Assembly: GCA_918807975.1 (NCBI GenBank)
Contig: OU964923.1
Span: forward strand, 6,448,001-6,512,000
Reading direction: 5' to 3'
DNA length: 64,000 nt
DNA from: Aplidium turbinatum
Lineage: Eukaryota; Chordata; Ascidiacea; Aplousobranchia; Polyclinidae
A program made the translations under genes and the position numbers. The notes beneath the pieces were generated by a model, which was not told the DNA's origin, did no database searches, and worked only from the letters and a program-made list of their open reading frames with translations. Positions within the stretch are counted from its first letter, which is position 1. Each line of letters begins with the position of its first letter. This document shows, piece by piece, positions 23,201-31,600 of this stretch.

Positions 23201-23338
23201 TGCAGATTTGCATGTCTTCGGATGGGGTAGTGAGCAAATGCAAGTATGAGTCTGTTTGCTGTCATTTGTTTGTGCGATACTTCCAGAAGGCATTAACATC
23301 AGCCATTTTTCTTTAAATACCTCATCATTCTTTTTCAT
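19802..23338 (-). CDS. RNASEH2B: ribonuclease H2 subunit B, two exons
   Basis: Exon 1 (23338-22872) and exon 2 (20219-19802) join in frame across GCTTACAG|GTAAAC and TTTTTAG|GTACAATG, giving 294 residues; human RNASEH2B has about 312. Exon 1 carries the triple-barrel part that pairs with RNASEH2C (LYEINKHQESFSSWFVEE, DALYMLLAQLLKD, KFVVVDQLF). Exon 2 carries ALSWIKCKVERT, the LRYACGMVCEYLPNEL segment (human IRYAHGLISDYIPKEL), a basic low-complexity stretch and the conserved AQKALNKVDKKGMK followed by TMSSFF, a PCNA-binding (PIP) box like human MKSIDTFF. RNase H2 removes ribonucleotides and RNA-DNA hybrids in the nucleus. The start ATG is the first in frame. The frame is undamaged, so the gene looks functional. 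Confidence 0.93.
20383..21124. mobile_element. non-autonomous hAT element interrupted by a MITE
   Basis: Left end CGGGTCGGCAATC with AAAGAGCC, right end AAAAGAGCCGCAGG, GTTGCCGACTGCTG: typical hAT ends of the GGTCGGCAACC kind. CTAGGGTA (20375-20382) and TTAGGGTA (21125-21132) flank it, matching in seven of eight bases. Without its nested insertion it would be about 470 bp. Confidence 0.72.
20553..20823. mobile_element. PIF/Harbinger-type MITE, 271 bp
   Basis: Near-perfect ends GGGAACGTTCAAATATTACG and its complement stand between TTA and TTA, the 3-bp duplication of PIF/Harbinger elements. The interior repeats GTAACG next to C-rich blocks (CCCCCCTCCCCC) several times on one strand, giving an odd C/G strand bias. 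Confidence 0.85.
21235..22518. mobile_element. hAT-type element with GATTTAAATC subterminal arrays, 1284 bp
   Basis: Ends CAGGGTTGG and CCAACCCTG are flanked by exact ATAGATAT duplications (21227-21234 and 22519-22526). Just inside each end lie tandem GATTTAAATC and GATTTTTTT blocks, which probably served as subterminal transposase sites. No transposase frame is seen. Confidence 0.85.
22872..23338 (-). CDS. RNASEH2B: RNASEH2B exon 1 (N-terminal)
   Basis: This 467-nt exon runs from the ATG at 23338 to the donor GTAAAC. It encodes MKKNDEVFKEKWLMLMPSG on to DSAGTDEFAAYR, the last codon being split by the intron. Confidence 0.9.
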
Positions 23339-24441
23339 TATTACTCACTGTGTAGTATTTATACACTAATATGACAAAACTTTTTCTTTAAAATTGAAAA
23401 TAATAGTTTGTAAAGACTCAGCAATAGTTTGGACTTGTAGTAGAATCTACAATCAATTCAATGTATTTTCCATCCAGCAACAAAAACACCAATCAGTGAA
23501 AAATAAAAATGTGACAAAAAGGTTGTATAACATGATTGAGTTAAAAATTGAAAAGTTTAGCTCAAAATCTATTGTACTTTTCAAATTATGACATTTTTAA
23601 AATGGATACACCCCTGCACTGATGAGCACTCTGTCATTTTCAGCCATTTTTAAACAAGCATATATCTTTCATTGCAAATTTAATCTACTACATTTCTGGC
23701 AAAATGAGACACTTGTAGGTATATTACATGAATCTAGTTTCAAAATTATATTGTCTCAAAGCATTTTAAACATAATAATGGAGGCCCAAAGTGTCCCTAT
23801 TTTGATGCGAAGACAAATTTTGGACCATATTAAAAAATCTGTAGCCTCCATACAAAACATAGCATTGCTCTCAAATTTATCCTGGAAGCTCCCCTCCTAC
23901 TGAATTACAACTATATTGAATTTGGAAGGAAACACTGGTTTCATTAAAAAGTTATTTCACATCAAAAAATGGACCAGCGGCAAATTTTGCTCAATTACGC
24001 CATCTTGTGGTGAAAAAATGACCCCGTCAGACACTGTTTTAAAAAAAAAAATTTTTTTTTCATCTCAAAGAGATTTTCATAAGGAACTCATCTTCTGAGT
24101 TTCAACTTTGTTCCGCAACTATTAAGGGGTGAGATGCAGTGATGTTTAACCCCTCCTAATATCCATTTCAAGAAATGAGAAAAACATCAACATTAACTTT
24201 TAAGTTAGCCAATTGCAATTGTTGTATCGTACATAACATAAACAACTATTGCACATTGTACAAAGGAAGCAAATAACATTCAACCTAAAATGACTGGTTG
24301 CCTTATAGGCTACTGGAATTTGACTTTCTTGTAAATGTAAAACTTGTAAATATTTTTTCATGTAAATTTTCCTCCATGTTTGAGTCTTCACAACTTTTAA
24401 TCTAAAGCATTTAAAAAGCTGAAATTTGGTATTCTGAGTAA
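23339..24441. other. 5' side of RNASEH2B and unclassified repeat
   Basis: The first part should hold the RNASEH2B promoter; no defined signal is seen. From about 23890 to 24120 there is an unclassified repeat that resembles 25950-26100: both carry CGCCATCTTGTGG followed by TGACCC and a GTCA-containing segment. Open frames up to 93 codons are unrecognised. Confidence 0.4.
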
Positions 24442-24449
24442 GAAGCAGC

Positions 24450-25522
24450 TAGGGATGGGCAAATCAGAATAATTCACTATTCCAGAATACTAAACCGAAT
24501 CCAGAATCCTATTAACTTCCAAGCTCCAGCAACGCCAAAAGTAAAAAATTTAAGACACAAAAGCTACACAATCAAAGTAAATGTTTGTTGCAATGCAATA
24601 CATTAAGGCACTCTAAATGACTGCCCGCCAAACGGGAACAGTGTTGCCAGATGATGGAAGCCGCTTGGTACCAAAAAGTAACTAAAATTTCACCAGATGT
24701 TTAAAACACTCTAAATAAAGCAATTTCACCTAAAATACAAATAGTTTTTAAGACATAACACACTGCCATCATGCATACGCAAACCTCTTGCAAAACGTTT
24801 TCTATACGAGCAGGGATTATTTGCTAAAAAGTTTAAAAAAATTGAAAACTTCCTTGAAATAAATTGAGTGGGGAAAATTTCACCAGATTTCACCAAAGAG
24901 TTATCTGGTTCCAAGGTCAAAAAGTTTGGCAATAAAGACCTCTAAATTTCACCAGAATTTTTTAATTTGATATTTCCCCATCTGGCAACGCTGAGCGGGA
25001 GCGCAGCTTAGTTGACGTCAAGCCCGCAGTGGAAAAGCATCGCTCGGAAGATGCTGATGTGGCCGGTATGCTGAGATATTTCAGAGCCAACTCCTTGAGC
25101 AGAGGCATCTGCTCAATGTTGTTACGCCTACCAGTCAAACTATCGCAGAGTCGCATACGCACGTGGATTGAAAAACAGCATTGCACGATTGTGCATGAGT
25201 ACAAAGCGTGAAGAAAATTGCGCGCTTAGTTTCTTTGATTGCTGATGAGAGCGAGTGACGTAGGGTTGCATGCGCCGTGCGCGCACAACGCATGCAAAAT
25301 GTTTTCGAAAGTGCGGAACTGCAGATGGTGTCAGTACAAAGAAAAAAGTGACTAAACCACACTTTTTTTCAGATCACTGTCTCAAGCTGACAGCTTGCAC
25401 AACACTTATGTATATATATCTTTAAAACCGAATCTTATTACCCGGTTTTATTACCGTTTTGGATTCGGATAGTTTAGGATCCGAATCCTTCTGGATTCGG
25501 TATTCTGAATTGCCCATCCCTA
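24450..25522 (-). mobile_element. hAT element (TAGGGATGGGCAA ends) with C-terminal relic
   Basis: Ends TAGGGATGGGCAA and TTGCCCATCCCTA are flanked by exact GAAGCAGC (24442-24449 and 25523-25530). Just inside are arrays of GAATCC-type repeats. On the minus strand 25204-24962 keeps the hAT dimerisation motif: LALKYLSIPATSASSERCFS then LRSR. The rest of the transposase is gone. A second element is nested in it at 24639-24993. Confidence 0.88.
24639..24993. mobile_element. nested hAT-type MITE (CAGTGTTGCCAGATG ends)
   Basis: Ends CAGTGTTGCCAGATG and CATCTGGCAACGCTG match over 15 bases. The flanks AACGGGAA and AGCGGGAG agree in six of eight bases, so the duplication has decayed. It lies next to the relic coding end of the surrounding hAT element. 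Confidence 0.7.
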
Positions 25523-25703
25523 GAAGCAGCCCTAGTTTTCATATCTACCATTAAAATTTCCAATTTCAAATTAGCTTTAGAGATAGAACATTTCAAAAAT
25601 TGAAATTTTTTACATTTCAAATTTTTTTAGCAATTTTTGATGTCCGCTATCTCCCAAACCAATAGTCACAGAACTACCATTTTGCATATCATTATTCTAT
25701 ACT

Positions 25704-25941
25704 CATCATCATCGGCCATGCCTGAATAAGGCGTCGGCTACCGTGAGTCTCCACAACGATCGATTGTCCATAGTTCTTATTAGGTTTTTAAAATTTTGGT
25801 TTGTCCATGTTGAAAGATTTTTGAAGATTTCCAAACGTGGACACCCCTGGTGCCTTTTACCAGGAAGTCGCCCCATCATTACCGAGTGTTCAATTCTGCG
25901 TTTGCGGTAGACATGCCCGATAAATGTCATTTGCCTTTTTT
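25704..25941 (-). mobile_element. short 3' LINE fragment with target duplication
   Basis: TTCTATACT repeats at both edges (25695-25703 and 25942-25950). Between them, the minus strand encodes the last 73 residues of a LINE ORF2 (FIGHVYRKRRIEHSVMMG, LWRLTVADALFRHGR) and ends in GATGATGATGAG. The C-terminal style resembles the LINE at 57-1102 but is a different family. It is a strongly 5'-truncated insertion. Confidence 0.82.
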
Positions 25942-26145
25942 TTCTATACTAGTTGGTAATTAACCCCATGAGACTGACACCAAACAAATGTGAAATTATT
26001 GAAGTTTGGAGGGTGCAAAGATGAAGGCCGAGCAAAAAAACTCAAAATGCGCCATCTTGTGGTTAATATTTGACCCTGTGGACAGTCATTCAGGAAGTTG
26101 AAACTTTCAGGAAAAAATCTTCTTTGCCTAAGCTATAGACTAGAC

Positions 26146-28176
26146 CAGTGGTTCTTAACCTTTTTTTCCCCAGCGCCCCTTTTCAGAGATTTCCATAGTC
26201 TGGCGCCCACCATAATATAAGGGCTGTAGCCTACTAAAGATGATGCGTGATACAGTGAAGCTATATCGGATTCTGCATTGTAGCGCTGTGCAATTAGAAA
26301 ATGAAAACTTAGCTTGTGAGAATATGGTAAATTTACTTAAAGAAACACATTTACATTTATTATTACTTCAAGGAAATAGGGGCAGTATTTCACTCAGTTC
26401 TCATTTACAACATGCATGTGCCCCAAACAAAAAACTCAAAATAATAACCGTAGGCTAATAATAAGATATATATAAAAAAATGCACTTTGAAAAAGCAGGA
26501 AAAATGTATTAAATACATTGTATTTAATGACTACCTTGGGCCTGGTGAGAATTTGCTAACTTAATTATATCAGGTTCAATATTTGATAAACAGAGCCTCA
26601 GATCACCCCTTTTACATATTTGCAGTCTATTTCTCTGCTTAGTTAAGAGTTGCAAGACTGAACTGAATCCCTTCTCTACCAGGTATGATGAAGGAAACGC
26701 TAACAGCAATAACTTGATTTTTTCCCAAAAATGAGGATATTTAACGTGTTCTTTTGGCCAGAAAGCTTCATAGCCAATCTGCTGAAACAACACTTCACTT
26801 TCAAAGTCGTTTTGCAAGTCTATAAGTTCTTCAACTAGATTTGGATCAGAATTGTTTGCATCAGCCTGAAATGGATTCACAACCCACTCTGGTATTTTTA
26901 ATTCTTTGAGATCTTTAAATCTGATCACCAAATCTTCTTTCAATGCTTGAAGATGAGAGGAATAGCAGTCTAGATCAGTGTCTGACAAACATGAATCATC
27001 GGTTTGGTTTTCCTGTAAGGCTTTTAAGCTTGGAAACTGATTTAAGTCTAGCCTTAGTAAACAATTTTTGTAGAAATCTAGTTTGCTAATAAATGCCATT
27101 ATTATTCCCTTTGCTTTGATGAGACACATTTTGGTTCCTTGCAATTTAATGTTGACCTCATTTAATTTGTTGAAAATATCAGACAAATAAGCAACGTCTG
27201 CTCTTCTGCTTTCCAAATCTGAACTCACTTTCTGATCCAATAATTTAAACCTAAAGAAATCAATAACAGAATCATAGAGATCATAAAAGCGTTGTAGACA
27301 TTTTCCTTTTGAAAGCCACCGGACTTGTGTATGTAGCAAGAGCCGTTCAAATTCTTCTTCATTTTCATGACAAAGTTGGCGAAATATGCGGTCATTCAAT
27401 GAATGGGCTTTGATCTTATTCACTGCACTGATAACAACTTGCAGGGTACTATGTAATCTGTCGCTGAGATGCTTTGCAGCTAAATGTTGTCTGTGAATGA
27501 CACAGTGAATTGTAAATACGTCCGGAACTTCTCTTTTCAAATGTGCTATAAATCCACGATGGCGTCCAACCATTGATGGTGCTACATCGGTGGCACATGC
27601 AATAACATTCGAAAGTGGAATTCCTTTCCGTTTAAAGAATTGTTCAACTGCCTTATAAACCGTTGAGCCTTTAGTGTCGACCTCTAATTGTTCAGCAAAC
27701 AGAAACTCCTCAATAACTTTACGACTGGTATTTATATAGCGCACATAAGCCATGATCAAAGCCTCATTGTCGCGTAGTGTTGTCTCGTCAAGTTGTAAAG
27801 AAAACTGTGTTGTTTTGAGTTCATCACAAAGTTTATTTTCAATGTCATTTGCCATTTCATCAATTCTGGAAGAGACAGAAGTATTGCTCAGTCAATCGAA
27901 GGTGTTGTGCATTGTGCTGTATAGGTCAACATAGAATGCTCTGAGAGAGAATCACTACTTCCCTTGTTAAACACAATCTCTATACTGTATATAGCTCCTC
28001 ATCCTCGGTGGATTCTCGTACCCCCAGCAGAACTGCTATAGCAAATTTGTAGTGAGGAAAATAACGTTACACCTTCTGAATGTAGCGCCCCCTATAACGC
28101 CCCCTGAATATTTCCGCCCCTCTAAAAGTTAACAGCGCCCACTAGGGGGCGGTAGCGCCCAGGTTAAGAACCACTG
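26146..28176 (-). mobile_element. hAT-Buster/Charlie-like element, 2031 bp
   Basis: Ends CAGTGGTTCTTAACCT and AGGTTAAGAACCACTG are flanked by exact GACTAGAC (26138-26145 and 28177-28184). It carries a long transposase frame on the minus strand. The region upstream of that frame is too short to hold the usual BED finger and N-terminal part, so the element has lost them. Both termini contain CGCCC-rich blocks. Confidence 0.92.
26524..27855 (-). CDS. hAT transposase (SCAND3/ZBED5/FAM200-like), N-terminally short
   Basis: 443 codons without a stop. Motifs in order: FSLQLDETT (first catalytic Asp, about residue 23), CATDVAPSMVGRHRGF (second Asp), IHCVIHRQHLAAK, QVRWLSKGKCLQRFYDL (the insertion domain), and the C-terminal dimerisation region SSYLVEKGFSSVLQLLTKQR with a final QAQGSH, as in Buster-like host proteins SCAND3 and ZBED5. 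Full-length relatives have 600 or more residues starting with a BED zinc finger. A stop lies in frame about 14 codons before the chosen Met, and the sequence just after it still reads SNTSVSSRIDEMAND, so the protein once continued upstream. The intact frame suggests recent activity or selection; without the BED finger it could still act as a regulator. Confidence 0.88.
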   Translation of the reverse strand: MANDIENKLCDELKTTQFSLQLDETTLRDNEALIMAYVRYINTSRKVIEEFLFAEQLEVDTKGSTVYKAVEQFFKRKGIPLSNVIACATDVAPSMVGRHRGFIAHLKREVPDVFTIHCVIHRQHLAAKHLSDRLHSTLQVVISAVNKIKAHSLNDRIFRQLCHENEEEFERLLLHTQVRWLSKGKCLQRFYDLYDSVIDFFRFKLLDQKVSSDLESRRADVAYLSDIFNKLNEVNIKLQGTKMCLIKAKGIIMAFISKLDFYKNCLLRLDLNQFPSLKALQENQTDDSCLSDTDLDCYSSHLQALKEDLVIRFKDLKELKIPEWVVNPFQADANNSDPNLVEELIDLQNDFESEVLFQQIGYEAFWPKEHVKYPHFWEKIKLLLLAFPSSYLVEKGFSSVLQLLTKQRNRLQICKRGDLRLCLSNIEPDIIKLANSHQAQGSH

Positions 28177-28184
28177 GACTAGAC

Positions 28185-28616
28185 AGTTCAAGTTTCAAAT
28201 ATGTAACCTACGGTAACTCCTTCAACTGCCAAAAATAACCCAAACTTAAACAAGATAAAATAAGCATTGTAATCAGGGTTGTCAGACTGTGAAAAGGTCT
28301 TAATGCCAAAATAATACAAGAAAAATCCATGGAAAATTTTCTTAGGAGGTGTAGGCCTAGCGCCTGCGATCTTTTTTCATGTTTGCTTTAGACAGTCTAA
28401 TCACAGTCTCTATAATACAATATAATACTCTGTATACTCTCTATAATACTCTGTAATATAGAGACTGTGGTCTAATTGCCGTTGTGAAATTTGTGCTTGG
28501 TAGGAATTTGAAACGCTGGCTGAAAATTAAGGCGTTTTCTCGGAATTTTCACCACTTATCAGGGTTTGATTTTACATACGTAGTTTTACGTAGTTGTAGG
28601 TGTTGCGCATTTGACA
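28185..28616. other. spacer, no gene seen
   Basis: AT-rich sequence with a short imperfect inverted repeat based on AGTCTCTATAATAC near 28410-28470. No gene recognised. Confidence 0.35.
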
Positions 28617-28624
28617 CATGCTGC

Positions 28625-28802
28625 CAGGCCCGTAGCCAGCCGGGGGACCTTGCCCCCCTGAAAAAAAATTCGCCCCCCCTTGGCAAAATCCCAACATTCT
28701 CGAGCAACAGCCACAATTATAATGATTTTGCCCATTTAAAATTTTTCGGCCCTCCCTAAAAACAGTTGGACCCCCTTGCTCTGCGGTCTGGCTACGGCCC
28801 TG
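28625..28802. mobile_element. hAT MITE, 178 bp, CAGGGCCGTAGCCAG family
   Basis: Ends CAGGCCCGTAGCCAG and CTGGCTACGGCCCTG sit between exact CATGCTGC duplications (28617-28624 and 28803-28810). Its two halves match the two ends of the 992-bp element at 13790-14781 in inverse orientation, including TCTCGAG and TTGGGATTTTGCC complements, so it is an internally deleted relative. Confidence 0.9.
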
Positions 28803-28810
28803 CATGCTGC

Positions 28811-29118
28811 ATTGCTTGAAGCAATAAGCCCCTTTAAATCAATTGTTCAGCGTTAAATAAACACAGTCAGTTTGTGAGTTTCCAGTATGGTTTCTGTCGG
28901 CCAGTTGTGTGGTGCCTTATTTTCTCAGTCAGTTTGTCACGGATGCCTTTCTCGGAAGTCACGGTGTTAGTTTAATTATGGTTGTAGTGTAGTTTTTCAT
29001 GTTCTGAATTAGTTTAGCTCGTTCTATTTGAATTCAAGGCATTATTTGGCTACAACGTTCCGACGTGGAAGTTCATTCATTTCTTTGTAATAAACTCCTA
29101 CTCACAAAAGAAGCAAGG
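28811..29118. other. spacer left of the 655-bp repeat
   Basis: About 300 bases without a recognised gene. It ends in AATAAACTCC and the purine-rich AAAAGAAGCAAGG directly before the direct repeat. Confidence 0.35.
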
Positions 29119-29773
29119 TGTAGCGATCCATTATTTCATCGTATAAGTTTTCCTGCCTTTTACTAAAGTTTCTGTAATTTTCCATGCAACTGCTCCCAAA
29201 GAAAATAGAAAAAAGGGCGCACACAATAAAATGGTTTGTTCGTCCTTTGACGAGAGCTCTAACTCTATCAAATCGGACTAGCTCTAACACATCAAACCAG
29301 CTCAATTAGACAGAGAGCTTGATCACATCAAACCAGCTCAATTAGACAAAGAGCTCTATCAAATCGGATCAGCTCTATCACATCAAACCAGCTCAATTAG
29401 ACAAAGAGCTCTATCACATCAAACCAGCTCAATTAGACAAAGAGCTCTATCACATAAAACCAGCTCAATTAGACAAAGAGCTCTATCAAATCGGACTGGC
29501 TTACATCAAACCAGCTCAGTTAGACCAGTTCAGCTCTCAGAAAAACATTAAAATGATTGTTTAATTAAAATGTAATAACTCGTGATAATGTTTCACTATC
29601 CTGAAATTTCATTATTCTGTACTGTTTAAATTCAAATTGTGTTATAGACCTACAACATTATACGAACACCTTCTGATAACTTAAAATTACAATTCGAATA
29701 ACAATTGTGTGGAAATTATTTCATGGAGTCAGATAGCCAAACTAGATAAATTAGATAGATAGAAATTTCATCA
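29119..29773 (+). repeat. 655-bp direct repeat, left copy (LTR-like)
   Basis: The segment starts TGTAGCGATCC and ends AATTTCATCA, i.e. TG...CA, and is repeated at 40074-40728 with the same length and no difference noticed by eye. It contains CACAATAAAATGG and a 36-bp minisatellite. A G-rich tract (GGGGGGGCCTC) precedes the right copy, as a polypurine tract would. I read the pair as probable LTRs of an old-family, non-autonomous element. No 5-bp duplication is seen outside the pair. Confidence 0.65.
29230..29535 (+). repeat. 36-bp minisatellite, left array
   Basis: Units of about 36 bases (CAGCTCAATTAGACAAAGAG then CTCTATCACATCAAAC) repeat about seven times with variants ending in ATCGGA. The same array occurs in the right copy at about 40185-40490. 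Confidence 0.85.
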
Positions 29774-30625
29774 CCCAGTCAGACAGCCTTACTATTAATT
29801 CTTATCAACAACACTTTTATAAGTTACGTAAAATAAATGTTACCACATTGGTTACCTCGCACGTAAGTAGGTTTTTTAAAAAATAAAAAGTAAGTTTGCC
29901 AAGATCACCAAACTATGAAGAATCTGGTAAGTGCATTATTAGACAAAATTTTTATTTCTACTGTATGTCAAAAATAAAAACAACACGAGCTCATAATTAT
30001 TTTGTAAAAACATGTCACCTTTTATCATTTCACGCGTTGGTTTGCCAACAATTTTTCTGCAGTTCATTGCAGACTACTTTTTAAAGCACCATGCCGGCAA
30101 TTTATTGCTTGTTAAACGTAACTGATTTTTCTTGTTCGCTCAATAAAGCGAATCGTTCAACGGCAGACTACTCCTTTCAGCAGCCGATGTCGACAATTTA
30201 TTTAATTTTATGCCGAAACGCCAATTGCCAATGTAATGTTTTTAAACGTTGCTTAGATAAAGCCTATTAATTGCCAACAAGTTGCCGTTGCAGGGAAACA
30301 TAATTATGTAATTTTTTGTAGATTTATCGCAGTGTCAAATGTTACTTAAATACTTAGCTCATTTTAATATACTTTTTTTGCAACTAGCATGCAACTACAT
30401 GCAACTAGCATGGGAGATTGCCAGGTTCGAGCCTCAATCTCACTTTTTATACAGACGTACACGTGCAGGCACAGCTCTGCAAAGCGTTATGGTGTCGCTT
30501 CCAAGCAACCATCCGTGAGTTTGTGCGTCTTTTTACTCCAACAAGGAGATCTCCGAATAGGAGAAATCATTGTGAAGACTTTAATTCACAACTTTGCCAC
30601 CCTTATGTTCTCAGCTGAAGCATCA
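29774..30625. other. interior between LTR-like repeat and BEL element
   Basis: AT-rich DNA without a recognised gene. GCATGGGAGATTGCCAGG TTCGAGCC-like text near 30410 looks slightly like a tRNA B box, but no A box is found. The segment was continuous with 37815 on before the BEL insertion. Confidence 0.4.
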
Positions 30626-30630
30626 GTTTG

Positions 30631-31503
30631 TGTTACGTCGTATTTGTCCGCCTCCTTTTCTATGTTTAAAAACTAAATTCGGATTCCCTAAGTAGCACCT
30701 GGCAACCCCTGCTGTCTCACCTCGAGGTGTGATCGTTACGTCATAATTACATTTGCGCCTTTGCGTTCGTTACTACGTTTCTTTGTGCTTTGAGTTTTGT
30801 TAAGTGGCAGTAGGCTACATGTAAAGATCAGCTTAACGTTTACAGCAACTATAGTTAGCGACTGGTAGTTAATTCGAGCTATTAACGGACATAACGGTGC
30901 TGCTGTTTTTTTTAGTTGAATAAGAGTTAGCCTACTGCGTTAATGTACTGTGTGGTTGAAGCATAGTTGAACTCTGTGCAGCAATTTCATCTGTCGTTGC
31001 CGTTGGCCTATGTGGCCAAATCAGTGATTATCACAGTTCACGGTAAGCTTAACATCCTACTGCAACCTTTGTGATAGGCTAGGCCAATGTGAATTTTAGT
31101 GTCAATGGTTAAGTGTAATAAGTACCTCGTCTTATTTCCCGATGTTTAAATCAAGTACGGGACACACCTATGATGTGAAATTTATAGCATAATATTTTAC
31201 TGTTTACCGTTTATATGTTTAGTTTCGATCTACAACGGTAGAATTTTCAATTGTTGGGTTTCTCCCTGTGCTGTTCCGTGCGCCACAAAATAGTCGGTAA
31301 GAATTCATTAGGCCTATAATTCGTCATCTGTAATTCCGCATTAGGCCTAATTCGTAAGTTTTGTTTGCTAATCGTTGTTTTGCTGTGTTGTCACAGAAAC
31401 CTTCTTCTTCGTTTGACCTTCTGCTTGTTCGTTGTCGTCGCTGTCGTTGTCGTCGACAGTTGAATACATTACCGTCACTCTGTGTGCGTGTTCGTACGTT
31501 ACA
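30631..31503 (+). repeat. BEL left LTR
   Basis: 873 bp, TG...CA, same as the right LTR. It contains two copies of the palindrome TAGGCCTA. Confidence 0.93.
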
Positions 31504-31600
31504 TAGAAGCGTTTCGACTATTGTGGACAGTCCTCGGAGTTGCAGCACTCAAGTCCCGAAGGTTTGCCGTAGGCTTAATTGTTTCTACATTTGTTTATTT

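Noticed and set aside
30395-30450. tRNA-like B box near GGTTCGAGCC
   Set aside because: No A box or cloverleaf could be fitted upstream.
31361-31600. Start of the BEL frame inside the left LTR
   Set aside because: The open frame extends upstream only from non-ATG codons; the first ATG after the LTR is the natural start.
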